From an uncultured Acetatifactor sp. (GTDB lineage Bacteria > Bacillota > Clostridia > Lachnospirales > Lachnospiraceae): a stretch of 64,000 nt of DNA. Shown piece after piece: positions 25,664-36,900 of this stretch. Position 1 is the first letter of the stretch, and every line of letters begins with the position of its first letter. The stretch covers positions 1 through 64,000 of the forward strand of contig CAKRRS010000005.1 in the NCBI GenBank assembly GCA_934394665.1, written 5' to 3'. A program made the position numbers and the translations under genes. The notes beneath the pieces were generated by a model that ran no database searches, had not been told where the DNA came from, and saw only the letters and a list, made by a program, of their open reading frames with translations.

Positions 25664-26053
25664 ATGGGACTTGGCGAAATGTTAGGTGTAAAGGTGGCAA
25701 AATTAAACTTAAAGGGAAATTATGAGACCATGGAACAGCTCTACGAGGCAATCAAAGATATCAAATTCGAAGCCGGTACACCGGCGCTGGTAAAGCATGG
25801 ATTCAATCAGGTCATTGTATATCCGGAGCAGGACCGCAACAATCAGGTATGGATCATGAATGTGGGTAAGGCAAAATACCAGGTAATGCGTTCTTCGGAA
25901 GTGGCGGGACTGGGTAATGTAGTGAAGAATGCGGTACTGGACGACCTGACCGACGGATGGTCCAGCATGTCCGGTGCATTCGGCAACAAGAAAAAACGCT
26001 GCATGGAACTGGTGGACATTACCGCAAAACAGATCGAAGAGGCCGGAATCTGA
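25664..26053 (+). CDS. Uncharacterised 129-residue protein
   Basis: A small soluble protein without recognisable motif. The sequence starts MGLGEMLGVKVAKLNLKGNY and alternates short strands and helices, with YPEQDRNNQVWIMNVGKAKYQV and a basic NKKKRC segment. A GTG further upstream lengthens the frame, but AAGGAGG 6 nt before the ATG at 25664 makes that the start. Both it and the upstream gene begin MGLx, but I see no other similarity. Probably in one operon with the zinc-ribbon gene. Confidence 0.7.
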   Translation: MGLGEMLGVKVAKLNLKGNYETMEQLYEAIKDIKFEAGTPALVKHGFNQVIVYPEQDRNNQVWIMNVGKAKYQVMRSSEVAGLGNVVKNAVLDDLTDGWSSMSGAFGNKKKRCMELVDITAKQIEEAGI

Positions 26054-26173
26054 TGGCGTAAAGACTCTGTTAAGAGGCTGTGAAAATTTTATAAATTGTT
26101 CTAAAACGGTAGGAGCGTACCCTTACTTCATGTTAAGATAAGAAAAACTGGAAGAAAGGGTAACGGTGAAACA

Positions 26174-27709
26174 TTGAAGTTATTACATCCAAAGATCAGG
26201 CAAAAATTTGCAGAATCCCTGAAAGCGGTCCTGCCGGTGGTGGGGATCGTGATCCTATTAAGCTTTACCATTGCTCCTATTACCTCAAGCATCCTGTTGT
26301 GCTTTCTGGTGGGAGCGGTGATGGTCATGGCAGGCATGATGTTTTTCACCCTGGGGGCAGAGATGTCCATGACCCCCATGGGAGAAAAAGTGGGCGCCAG
26401 AATGACCCAGAGTAAAAACATTCTGCTGATCGTAGTGTTATCTTTTCTGTTGGGCGTCGTGATCACGATCTCCGAGCCTGACTTACAGGTGCTGGCGACA
26501 CAGGTGCCGTCGGTGCCGAACATGACATTGATCCTGGCAGTGGCGGTAGGCGTGGGAGTCTTCCTGGTCATTGCCCTTCTGCGTATGCTGATCGGCGTGG
26601 CACTGCCGCCGCTGTTAACCTTTTTCTACATAGCAGTATTCGTTCTGGCATTTCTCGTACCGGAGAATTTCCGGGCCGTGGCATTTGATTCCGGCGGTGT
26701 GACCACGGGACCTATGACCGTGCCCTTTATCATGGCTCTGGGTGTAGGTATTGCTTCCATCCGTAATGACCATCATGCGGCGGATGACAGCTTCGGTCTG
26801 GTAGCATTGTGCTCCATCGGTCCGATTCTTGCGGTGATGGTATTGGGACTGATCTACAAGCCCACCAGTGCAGATTATCAGCCCACAGCGATCCCGGAGA
26901 TTGCGGATTCCGTGGAACTGGCGCAGCTGTTTGCCCATGGGCTTCCGGATTATATGAAAGAGATCGCACTCTCATTACTTCCCATTGTATTGTTTTTCGG
27001 TCTGTTCCAGATCTTTGCCCTGCGTCTGTCGGGGAAGACACTGGCGAAGATCCTCATCGGTCTGGTGTATACTTATATCGGACTGGTATTGTTCCTGACC
27101 GGCGCCAATGTGGGCTTTATGCCTGCCGGCAATTATCTCGGTCAGGTCATGGCAGGCAGATCCTATAGGTGGGTACTGGTGCCGGTGGGGGCTTTGATCG
27201 GATATTTTATCGTCAAAGCGGAGCCTGCGGTCTATGTGCTGAACCATCAGGTAGAAGAACTGACGGACGGCGCCATTTCGGCGCGCTCCATGGGCGTGAG
27301 CCTTTCCGTGGGTGTCTCCTTATCCGTGGCACTGGCGATGATCCGGGTGCTGACGGGAATCCCGATCCTCTGGTTCCTGATCCCGGGTTACGGAGTGGCG
27401 ATCGGGTTGTCCTTCTTCGTGCCGAAGATCTTCACTGCCATCGCATTTGACTCCGGCGGTGTTGCCAGCGGCCCCATGACAGCGACCTTCCTGCTGCCGC
27501 TGGCACAGGGAGCCTGTGTGGCAGTCGGAGGCAATCTGGTGGCGGATGCTTTCGGCGTGGTGGCAATGGTAGCCATGACACCGCTGATCACGATCCAGAT
27601 TCTGGGAATGGTATACCGGCTGAAACAGCGCAGGAGCGGCACGGAAGCTTTTACCGTTGCGGCGGATGCATTTGGTGCGCTGGATGAAAATGCCATTATT
27701 GAACTGTAG
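26174..27709 (+). CDS. DUF1538 family membrane transporter
   Basis: A 511-residue inner-membrane protein made of two homologous DUF1538 halves. Each half ends its core in a similar motif: FDSGGVTTGPMTVPF (about residue 175) and FDSGGVASGPMTATF (about residue 430), each followed by hydrophobic helices. About 12-13 membrane segments can be counted. The transported solute is unknown. The start is a TTG; no better in-frame codon is seen and the AAAGGG upstream is distant, so the exact start is uncertain. A two-domain PII-like protein is encoded 11 nt downstream, which suggests post-translational gating, as for AmtB-GlnK. Confidence 0.88.
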   Translation: MKLLHPKIRQKFAESLKAVLPVVGIVILLSFTIAPITSSILLCFLVGAVMVMAGMMFFTLGAEMSMTPMGEKVGARMTQSKNILLIVVLSFLLGVVITISEPDLQVLATQVPSVPNMTLILAVAVGVGVFLVIALLRMLIGVALPPLLTFFYIAVFVLAFLVPENFRAVAFDSGGVTTGPMTVPFIMALGVGIASIRNDHHAADDSFGLVALCSIGPILAVMVLGLIYKPTSADYQPTAIPEIADSVELAQLFAHGLPDYMKEIALSLLPIVLFFGLFQIFALRLSGKTLAKILIGLVYTYIGLVLFLTGANVGFMPAGNYLGQVMAGRSYRWVLVPVGALIGYFIVKAEPAVYVLNHQVEELTDGAISARSMGVSLSVGVSLSVALAMIRVLTGIPILWFLIPGYGVAIGLSFFVPKIFTAIAFDSGGVASGPMTATFLLPLAQGACVAVGGNLVADAFGVVAMVAMTPLITIQILGMVYRLKQRRSGTEAFTVAADAFGALDENAIIEL

Positions 27710-27720
27710 GAGGTGCGCCC

Positions 27721-28410
27721 ATGAGTGAATTATATATGATGGTCACCATCACGAACAGACAGCTGACGAAAAAGTTCGTGGAATGCTATAAGGAGAACGG
27801 AGCGCAGGTCGGCACGGTCACGGTCGGTATGGGAACCGCAGCCAATGAGATCCTGGATTATTTCGGGCTGGACGGCATGGAAAAAAGCGTGCTGTTCCAT
27901 CTGGTGACCGACGATGCCTGGAAACAGATCAAAGCGAACTTGCGGAAAAAGCTGCAGATCGATCTGCCGGGAATGGGCATCGCCTTTATCCTTCCCGTGA
28001 GCAGCATCGGCGGTAAGAAAGCGCTGCATTATTTAACCTGTGGGCAGGCGTTTGTAAAAGGAGAGGAGTCCGCATTGAAAGAGACGAAAAATGAGCTTTT
28101 GGTAGTGATAGCTAATCATGGATATACGGAACTGGTCATGGACGCGGCACGGGAAGTACATGCAGCCGGCGGTACTGTCATTCATGCCAAAGGAACCGGA
28201 ACGGAGAATGCACAGCAGTTTCTGGGTGTGACACTGGTGCCGGAGAAAGAAATGTTATTCATTGTGGTAAAAAGTGAGCAGAAAAATGACATCATGCGTG
28301 CTATAATGGAGAAGGCAGGACTGGAGAGCAAAGCGAAGAGCATTGTATTCTCCCTTCCTGTGACAGATACTGCAGGCATGCGCCTGATGGAGGAGATGGG
28401 AGAAACATGA
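27721..28410 (+). CDS. Tandem PII-like signalling protein
   Basis: A 229-residue cytoplasmic protein built of two PII/GlnB-like halves, about residues 1-110 and 118-229. Each half has the ferredoxin-like beta-alpha-beta pattern; the second shows GGTVIHAKGTGTENAQQFLG, the nucleotide-binding T-loop region of PII-like proteins. Classical PII has one domain per chain, so the fused pair is notable. It lies between the DUF1538 transporter and an overlapping acyltransferase gene (ATGA at 28407-28410). The likely partner is the transporter. AGGAGGTG lies 8 nt before the ATG. Confidence 0.85.
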   Translation: MSELYMMVTITNRQLTKKFVECYKENGAQVGTVTVGMGTAANEILDYFGLDGMEKSVLFHLVTDDAWKQIKANLRKKLQIDLPGMGIAFILPVSSIGGKKALHYLTCGQAFVKGEESALKETKNELLVVIANHGYTELVMDAAREVHAAGGTVIHAKGTGTENAQQFLGVTLVPEKEMLFIVVKSEQKNDIMRAIMEKAGLESKAKSIVFSLPVTDTAGMRLMEEMGET

Positions 28411-29531
28411 CAAACGGCACATCCCGGCCGAGAAAACAATTCCTGGATATACTCAGGGTACTGGCGACCTGTGCAGTAGTGATGATGCACGTTCTGACAG
28501 GTGCGACAGATGTGACAGATGCGTCGATAGTGCCGGAATATCGGGGACTCGTTTTATCGATCATGGATCTGGTGACCTGGTGTGTCCCCGTATTTCTATT
28601 GATTTCCGGATATTTGTTTTTGCATCCGGAGAGAGAATTGACTTATCCGGTCATGATAGGGAAATATTGCAGGAGGATTGCGTTGGCGATCCTCCTATTC
28701 GGCGTTCCGTATGCAGCTTCCGAACTGGTGGTGACGGAACAGACCTTCCGCATCGGCATGCTTCCGGAAGCGGTGTGGATGACGCTGACAGGACGTACCT
28801 GGTCGCATATGTGGTATCTCTACCTGATTCTGTTCCTGTATTTGATCACACCGCTTTTGAAGAAGGTGCTGCAGATCCTTCCGGTGTGGTGTATCCGGGG
28901 CTTGCTGACCGTAATCTTTCTGGGGAGCAGTGTGGTGCCTTTTCTGAACAGAGTCACAGGCAGCAAGCTTCCGGTATTGCCGGAGGGAAGTGTTTATCTC
29001 CTGTATTATGTATGTGGATATCTGTTCGCAAGGAGAGAAGTCTGTGGGGACAACACAAGAATGGAAAACGAAGTGACCGGAACAGTCAATAGAAGCAAAA
29101 ACAGATATTTACCGGTTGTGGCAGTTGTTCTGACACTGGGGATGATATTCAGCAGAGCAGTGGTGGGCTTCCCGGTGCAGATGGCATACAATTATCCGTT
29201 TACGGTAGTACTGGCGTTACTATTGTTTGCCATGGGACAGCAGGGAAGCAACGGAGCCGTTGGACATCGCTGTGAGATTCCCTGGCAGAAACCGGGAATG
29301 TTAAGCTTTGCGGTATACCTGGTACATCCGGTATATATCAATCTGTTCTACAAATTCATGAAAATTACACCGTTTACATTGCTTAAGCGGTGTGGTGTGG
29401 AAAACGCCGTGACAGGTAATATCGTACTGCTCTTACTGCTGTTTGCGTTTTGCATTGTTGTACTGTTGCTTTCGACGATTACCGCATGGGTGCTGCGCAA
29501 GATTCCGGTGCTTAGGAAGTATGTGCTGTAA
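28407..29531 (+). CDS. Acyltransferase 3 family membrane protein
   Basis: Polytopic acyltransferase that transfers acyl groups to surface sugars or lipids. The first segment carries LDILRVLATCAVVMMHVLTG, the family motif with the conserved His, and about ten hydrophobic helices follow over 374 residues. It is translationally coupled to the PII-like gene, a combination whose meaning is not clear; it may simply share the operon. The gene ends in a strong bidirectional terminator. Confidence 0.88.
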   Translation: MTNGTSRPRKQFLDILRVLATCAVVMMHVLTGATDVTDASIVPEYRGLVLSIMDLVTWCVPVFLLISGYLFLHPERELTYPVMIGKYCRRIALAILLFGVPYAASELVVTEQTFRIGMLPEAVWMTLTGRTWSHMWYLYLILFLYLITPLLKKVLQILPVWCIRGLLTVIFLGSSVVPFLNRVTGSKLPVLPEGSVYLLYYVCGYLFARREVCGDNTRMENEVTGTVNRSKNRYLPVVAVVLTLGMIFSRAVVGFPVQMAYNYPFTVVLALLLFAMGQQGSNGAVGHRCEIPWQKPGMLSFAVYLVHPVYINLFYKFMKITPFTLLKRCGVENAVTGNIVLLLLLFAFCIVVLLLSTITAWVLRKIPVLRKYVL

Positions 29532-29575
29532 AATACCGCCTGTAGATGCTATGATTATCTACAGGCGGTATTTTT
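29531..29575 (+). terminator. Bidirectional terminator between convergent genes
   Basis: AAATACCGCCTGTAGA (29531-29546) and TCTACAGGCGGTATTT (29558-29573) form a perfect 16-bp stem with an 11-nt loop and T/A tracts on both sides. It serves the acyltransferase on the plus strand and the methyltransferase on the minus strand. Confidence 0.92.
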
Positions 29576-29602
29576 AATCTTATCATTTTCAAGTACAGAT
29601 CT

Positions 29603-30502
29603 TTATAATCGCTGCCACCGTCCGGAAGCACCGCAGGGCAGCACCAGACCACTCTCGGTAACGGGGAGACCGATCTCCTGAGCTTCCACATGACCGCCGA
29701 ACTTCTTCGTCAGCGTATAGTTCATCATATAAGACAGTACCGCGGGCTGCAATCCGGTGGTATAAGAATTGATCAGGAAGAACAGCGCGTCATCGGACAA
29801 TAACTGTGCGGTCAATGCTACGAAATCCCAGATATTATCTTCGATTTTCCAGATCTCACCCTTAGGACCTCTTCCGTAAGAGGGAGGATCCATGATAATG
29901 CCGTCGTATTTGTTGCCGCGGCGGATCTCACGCTCGACGAACTTCATGCAGTCATCCACAAGCCAGCGGATGGGAGCATCGGCAAGCCCACTGGCAGCAG
30001 CGTTCTCTTTTGCCCAGCCGACCATACCCTTGGACGCATCCACGTGAGTCACGGAAGCTCCCGCAGCAGCGGCGGATACGGTAGCACCGCCGGTGTAGGC
30101 GAAGAGGTTCAGTACTTTCACGGGACGGCCGGCATCATGGATTAGACCGGAGAACCAGTCCCAGTTGACCGCCTGCTCCGGGAACAAACCGGTATGTTTG
30201 AAGCTGAACGGCTTCAGATGAAAAGTCAGAGGATTCTGCCTGCCCGGCTGCTCTTTCTGGAAGGGCAGGGTGTAATGAATCGCCCATTCATCCGGCAGGT
30301 GGAAAAATTCCCATTCGCCGCCGCCCTTGGCACTCCTGTGGTAATGACCGTTTTTCTGCTTCCAGCCCTTATGATTGTGGGGCGTCTTCCAGATGACCTG
30401 GGGATCCGGGCGCACCAGAATATACTCTCCCCAACGTTCTAATTTCTCTCCGCCGGAGGTATCCAGCACTTCATAATCTTTCCAATGATTTGCAATCCAC
30501 AT
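29603..30502 (-). CDS. RlmI/RlmK-like rRNA methyltransferase
   Basis: Class I SAM-dependent methyltransferase of the RlmI/RlmK group that modifies 23S rRNA cytosine or guanine. The SAM-binding motif VLNLFAYTGGATVSAAAAGA is at about residues 128-147, and the catalytic motif is MDPPSYGRGPKGEIWK. It lacks the N-terminal PUA domain found in larger RlmI proteins (299 residues versus about 400). The cluster WEFFHLPDEWAIHYTLPFQ belongs to the N-terminal beta domain. It is a single-gene unit, convergent with the acyltransferase. Confidence 0.82.
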   Translation of the reverse strand: MWIANHWKDYEVLDTSGGEKLERWGEYILVRPDPQVIWKTPHNHKGWKQKNGHYHRSAKGGGEWEFFHLPDEWAIHYTLPFQKEQPGRQNPLTFHLKPFSFKHTGLFPEQAVNWDWFSGLIHDAGRPVKVLNLFAYTGGATVSAAAAGASVTHVDASKGMVGWAKENAAASGLADAPIRWLVDDCMKFVEREIRRGNKYDGIIMDPPSYGRGPKGEIWKIEDNIWDFVALTAQLLSDDALFFLINSYTTGLQPAVLSYMMNYTLTKKFGGHVEAQEIGLPVTESGLVLPCGASGRWQRL

Positions 30503-30756
30503 AGGTGAAAACCTTTCTGTACATAAATGTTATAAAATATAGAAATCAAGGAATCTATTGAAAAACAACGGATTTCCGCGTCTTCCGACTTCCTTATCAT
30601 ATAATAGACGGGAGACTTTTTCAAGGAATACTTGTATGCCGGATCATCCGTTGGCAGGAATAGGGACGATTTCTACTGTGCCGGTATATCTGTACGAAGC
30701 AGCTTCCCTGATGGGGCTGGTGGTATATGTGTTTTAGGAATTACTTCGCGTGTATT

Positions 30757-30784
30757 TTGACAGCAAACTGTAATTCACTACAAA
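30757..30784 (+). promoter_or_regulatory. Promoter of the large surface protein
   Basis: Perfect TTGACA (30757-30762), 16-nt spacer, TACAAA (30779-30784), giving a leader of about 155 nt. A second, weaker pair, TTGTCA (30788-30793) and TAATTT (30811-30816), is also possible. The stretch 30503-30756 shows nothing else recognisable. Confidence 0.5.
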
Positions 30785-30858
30785 TTTTTGTCATTTCATG
30801 TCATAAAACATAATTTTTCATGGAAATATGTTACACTTCCTTCAAACAATGGGTGTTG

Positions 30859-30907
30859 CCGTGCCCGAAAAGGAGCACGGTTTACAGACCCGGCAGTTAC
30901 CGGTCTG
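30859..30907 (+). other. Two hairpins in the leader of the surface protein gene
   Basis: CCGTGC (30859-30864) pairs with GCACGG (30875-30880), and CAGACC (30885-30890) plus GG (892-893) pair with CC plus GGTCTG (30900-30907) around a bulged C. There is no U-tract, so this is not a terminator; it may be a regulatory or stabilising leader. Confidence 0.5.
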
Positions 30908-30945
30908 AACATTTCGAAAATAGGATACCCAAGAGGGAGGACTCC

Positions 30946-33900
30946 ATGAAAAAACGAGTATTGAGTATGATACTGACATTGATTCTCTGCTTCTCAACGC
31001 TGCCGATGACGGCACTGGCGCAGGAACCGGATGTGGTGGCAGAGCAGGGTGACCCTGCGGAAGAGCAGGAGGAACAGCAGCAGGAACAGCAGCAGGTAGC
31101 AGCCCCTGTGGAACCTACCGCTGAAAGCATCAGCGATAGTGATGCCGGCACGCAGGACACCGGGGCAGACGATGAGAAGAAGGCAGCAGTGCAGAAGGTA
31201 CAGGCACTGATTGACGCTCTGCCGGAGACAGTGACGGTGGAAAATGCAGAAAGTGTCAGTGCGCAGCTGGAAGCTATCGACGAGGCTATGGCGGAACTGA
31301 CCGAGGAACAGATCGCAGAACTGGATATGACACGACTTCATGCCATTTCTGAGGCGATGAATGCACCGATGACGGTGGCGGAACAGCATACGCACTGCAT
31401 TTGCGGCAAGGATCATCATGTGGTAGGCGAACATACGGAAGAAAGCAAGACGACATTCACACAAAAATTATGGATGGATGGCGATACGCTGAAGATAGAC
31501 GATAAGGCAGTGCAGACATCATCGAACATCAGCAATAAAGCTTTTTCAGGTATAGGCTATGTGTTACCTACGGGAAGCTATTATTTGGAAAATGACGTTC
31601 AACTGAAATATCCTCTTTACTTTGGAGATAGCGAGAAGAGAAATGTGAATCTTTGTTTGAACGGTAAGACCATTACAGCAAAAGGTGACTTTGATGCTAT
31701 TATTCTGTACCGTGGTAGTGGTTATCCAGTGGTTTTCTCCCTGACGGACTGCCAGAATACAGGTAAAATCACACATAGTAACGAAAAAAGCGGTTGCGGC
31801 GTGTATGTGTTTTCTAATTCTCGAGCAACATTCAATATGTATAAAGGCTCTATTGATAGTAATGCTGGGCATGTGACAACAAGCAACAGCACCACGACTA
31901 TTAACGGTGGCGGTGTGTCCATGAATAACAATAGTGGTTATAGCGGTGATGGTGGCATTTTCAAAATGTACGGCGGCACCATTACGAATAATAGCGCGAC
32001 TAATGGCGGTGGCGTATATATGTGTAACAATGGCGGAAACATTTTCAAAATGTACGGCGGCAGCATTACCGGTAACACAGCAACCGACCAGGGTGGTGGC
32101 GTGTATTCTGCCAGCGGTGAAATTACCATGACTGGTGGTACCATCGACCATAATAATGCTTCCCAGGGAGCCGGCATGTATGAAAGTGGTGGAAGCGCTG
32201 CTATGTCGGGCGGCAGCATTACCGGTAACACAGCAACCGTAAAGGGTGGCGGTGTATATGTAAGCAAGGATGGCAACTTCAAGATATCCGGTTCGGTACA
32301 GATCACCGGGAATACAAAGGAGAGTGCTGCAAACAATGTCGAACTGGCTGCCGGTAAGACGATCACCATCCAATCCGACTTGGCAGACGGAGCATCTATT
32401 GGTGTGACTACGGAGAAAAAGCCTGGAACTGGTGACTATTCAAAGGTTGCTTCCAGTGCGGAAGGATATTCTCTGACTGAAGCAGATGCAAACCATTTCT
32501 TTTCGGATGTTGATCACGCCTATACTATTATGCGTGCGGACAATAAACTGATACTTACAAATACTGGAGATAGTACACTTCACTACCATCCCATCTGCGG
32601 TGAAACCTGTGCTCATAAGAATGCGGATGGCACTTCTCAGCATAAGGATGTGTATTGGGAAGCAACATCTACTTTGACAAATGATATGCCGGCTGGGTAC
32701 TATTATCTGACCAAAAATGTTACATTGACACAATCATGGTGCCCTAAAGCAGGAATGGTTCTTGACCTGAATGGTCATGACATTATCATGAATGCCAATG
32801 GCTATGTAATCAGCAGAGGAAACGAGCCCGGGGATTTTACACTGACAGATTGTATGGGTGGACAAGGTAGATACGGAAAGATTACACATGGAAACAAGCA
32901 TACTGGGGGCGGTATACAACTCGCCTCTCCGGCGTATTATTACTATTCAATGAGTTTTGAAATGTATGGTGGCTCTATTACCGGAAATATCGGATCCTAT
33001 CCGGGCGTATGTTTGAAAGATAATTCAACTCAATCAATTACATTTAATATGTACGGTGGTGAAATCACCAACAATAAAAATACAAGCCCCACTGGCAGTT
33101 ATAAAAGCGGTGGTGTGTATGTTGCAGCTGGTAATACTTTCACTATGACAGGTGGTAAAATTACCGGAAATCAAACAGCCACCGTCGGAGGCGGCGTATA
33201 TGTAGACAAGCAATCAAATAAGCAAGGGAATTTTATTGTCAGCGGTGATGCGCAGATTACGGAGAATTATAAGACGGATGGTACGACTGCAGACAATGTT
33301 TACCTGCAATCGGTTACTAATGGAACACAAAAACAGGCATATATCCAGGTCAAGGGAGCATTGTCTAACAATGCATCCATCAGCGTGAACGCCGGAACAA
33401 TTGATGAGGGCAGCTATAAGATTGTCGCACAAGGCTCAGAGTACCAGCTGACGGATAGTGACCTGCAACGTTTTACAAGTGATGCCAGCTATACACCGAA
33501 ATTAGTGGACAACCGCATTGCGTTTACAAACGGTACGCCGCATGAGCATCCCATCTGCGGCAAAACGGGCTGCAACGACGATCACAGCAATGTACTGTGG
33601 AACCTTTTGACTTATGATGCTGACACGAAGCAACTGAAATATGGTGCAACCACAGCAAAACGGGAACCGATACCAAATTCAACTGGGCATTATGTATATA
33701 CACTTCCGGCGGGCAATTATTATCTGGCGCAGAATATTACGCTCGAGGGTTCAATTAGTATTAGTGGCGACGTGAATATCTGCCTGAATGGATATGAAAT
33801 TTCTACAAATCAATATAATAGAGTTTTTGAAATCAAAAACTACAAGCTTGCGGTTTGTGATTGCAGTACAAATCATTCAGGAAAAATAAGAGGTAATCAG

Positions 33901-36900
33901 CAATCGCTCGTTGTACAGTTGCAATCTAGCGCATCGTTTAATCTGTATGGAGGTACGATCTGCGGAGGCAAGTATGGAGTGTATGAAGGTTACGCTTCTA
34001 GTGGTGTGACCCTTTTCGGAGGCAGCATTACCGGTAATACAAACGGAGTAAGTGGTACGTATACCTCCCCGATAACAATTGGTGGCGATGCAAAGGTCAT
34101 TAATAATACAACGGAAAATCTCTACCTGCTCTCCAACCAAGTCATCAGTATTGATGACAGTCTGACACAGGATGCCAAGATAGGCATCTTAACAGTCACT
34201 CAACCTTCAGCAAATAATAATATTCAGATTGCCACCAACGCGACGAATACTAAACTGGATTATTCCAAGATTTTTACATCCGATGCAACAGATCAGAATT
34301 ATGTAGTCACCAAAGATGCAAAAGGCAGGCTGTACCTGGGAATTCATCAGCACAACTGGCAAGCCACTGCAGAAGGCGCTCAGATTACATTCAAATGCAG
34401 TGCGGATGGTTGTAAGTTGGAAAGTGATTTTGCTACAACCTATACGGTTACTGCACCGACGGATTTGACCTACAGTGGCAGCGAGAAAGTTGCTACGGTA
34501 ACAAAGGATGATAAGTATTATGATGGTTTGGGCTTGCCCACTCCAGCTATTACCTATCAGAAATTAAAAGAAACAGAATATGTTGGCATTGAAGGAGCAC
34601 CTAAGGATGTTGGTACATATCGGGCTTCGATTACGATTGATAACGTAACAGCCAGTGTAACCTACAATATTGTGAGCAAGGAAGTTCCCAATCCGACCAT
34701 TACAGTTGCCGGAACATATACATATGATGGCACGAAGAAGGAGCCGTCTGTAGTTGTAAAAGACGGAGAGACGGTGATTCCTGACAGGGAGTATAGTGTT
34801 TCCTATGCAGATAATATCAATGTTGGCAACGCTACTGTAACAATTACGGATGTAGCAGGTGGAAACTATAATGTCAGCGGAAGTACGACATTCACCATTG
34901 ATAAAGGAACCTACACCGGAACAGTAGGTAAGACGGTAAATATAATAAAGAACCGTAGCACTGCGCAGACAGGCACTCTGACGGCGGCAAACTTTTTCAC
35001 GGAGGAAGCGGTACCCGAAGGCGCTGTGATTTCCAATGTTGAAGGTACTTTCAACGAAGATGTGGTGAAGCACTTGGCATTCTATCAAGATGCTAGAAAA
35101 ATTTCCTATACCAGTGCGGAGAACATTACCTCCGCGATCGACCAGACCTGCACAGTAACCATTTCTTCTGCAAACTACCAGGATATTCAGGCAACCCTGA
35201 CCTTCCATCCTACGGATAAGGAGACGGTTACAATCTCAGGTCTGACCTATACGGAGAAGACCTATGACGGCAGTGCGATTCAGCCGACCGGTACCCTGAA
35301 GGTATCTGGCGACAAAGTTCCTGTGAATGACCTGAAAGTGACGTATACAGGTATAGGTGACACGACTTACAACGGCACCGATGCACCCACGGATGCAGGT
35401 ACTTACCAGGTGACTTATAAAGTAAGAGAGGACAATGATAATTATATCGGCGAGAAGACGTACACCTTTACTATTTCTCCGAAGGCTGTTACCGCAGACA
35501 TGATCGGTGCCATGGCTGATGAGACATACACCGGCAGTCCTATTACACCGCAACCTGTTGTGACGGATGGCAATACTATATTGACTCCCGGCACGGATTT
35601 TGCCTTCAGCTACGACACGAATACCGATGCCGGTGCAGCGACCCTGACCATCACCGGAAAAGGGAACTACACGGGAACCGCAAACCAAAAATTCACGATC
35701 AAGCCGAAGGACATTAGTAGTGCGACAATCCGGCTGCACAACAACAGTTTTATTTATGATGGTATAGCGAAGAAAGTGGAAATTGCTTCGGTAACACTTG
35801 GTGAAAATACAAATACTTTGACTTTGACATCACCCACGGATTATGACATCAAAGCGGGTAATACGTTCACTAGTGCAAATGATGCCATCACTCTGACCAT
35901 CGCTGGCAAGGGCAATTATACCGGAACCGCTGCCACGACATGGGAGATTACCAAGGCAAGACCTGTACTGGGGAATTTTGATGTGTCTCAGAATCTATCC
36001 ACGCCGCTGACCTATGATGGTACGCCGAAGACGGTGACGGCTCAGCCGAGGAACGGCGTCATCGGTATGGGCGCGGTAACGGTGTGCTACGAAGGAAGCA
36101 ACGGTACGACCTATGCCAGAAGTGAAACAGCACCTGCCAACGCCGGAACCTATCAGGTAATCCTGTCCGTAGTGGAAGGCAAGAACTACACCAAGGCAGA
36201 AATCGCAGCCGGTACACTGACCATTGGGAAGGCGGATCTTACAGTAGAAGACGTTACAGAATTCTTCGAGTACACGAAGACAGGCGCACAGACCATCAGC
36301 TTAGCGGAGCTTGTACCGGGAGCAACCAACTATGCACCCGGCACATATACCGGTGACAATGGAATTCTCACCGGAGATCTTACGATAGATGCGACCGGTC
36401 TTATGAAGTTTACATTGTCAGCACTGACGATAGGCAATATCGACGATAAGGTGACCGTGCCTGTGACCATTACCTCGGAGAACTATAAAGATGTCACTGT
36501 CAATGTGACGATCTACATCTCACCGGAATACCGGATTATCGACGGAGCAGGCAGCTCCTGGACACAGAATACCACGGGTACTGTTGTGATCCGCGGAAAC
36601 GGCGAATATGACAGGTTCCGTGCTGTAAAGGTAGACGGAAAAGTCATCGATCCTGCTAACTACTACAAAAAAGAAGGCTCTACCATTATCACCCTGAAGG
36701 CAGAATACCTTAAGACATTAGCTACAGGCAGCCATACCTTTGCTATCGTCTGGGACAATGGTATCGCCGGTACCAGCTTTACCGTTGCTGCGAATACCTC
36801 CGGCAATAACAGTGGTAATAACAACAATAATGACAGCAATCATGGCAGCGATAACAGCGGCAACAATGACAGTGGTAATACGGCAGGTACGGCAGCCAAT

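Noticed and set aside
30859..30907. A c-di-GMP riboswitch in the surface protein leader.
   Set aside because: The conserved GEMM-I and GEMM-II core motifs are absent; only simple hairpins are seen.
30820..30945. N-terminal extension of the large surface protein.
   Set aside because: It precedes the signal peptide and includes the two leader hairpins; GGAGG marks 30946.
32000..34300. CRISPR-like or tandem DNA repeats in the surface protein gene.
   Set aside because: The repeats are protein-level beta-helix units with varied DNA and no constant spacing.
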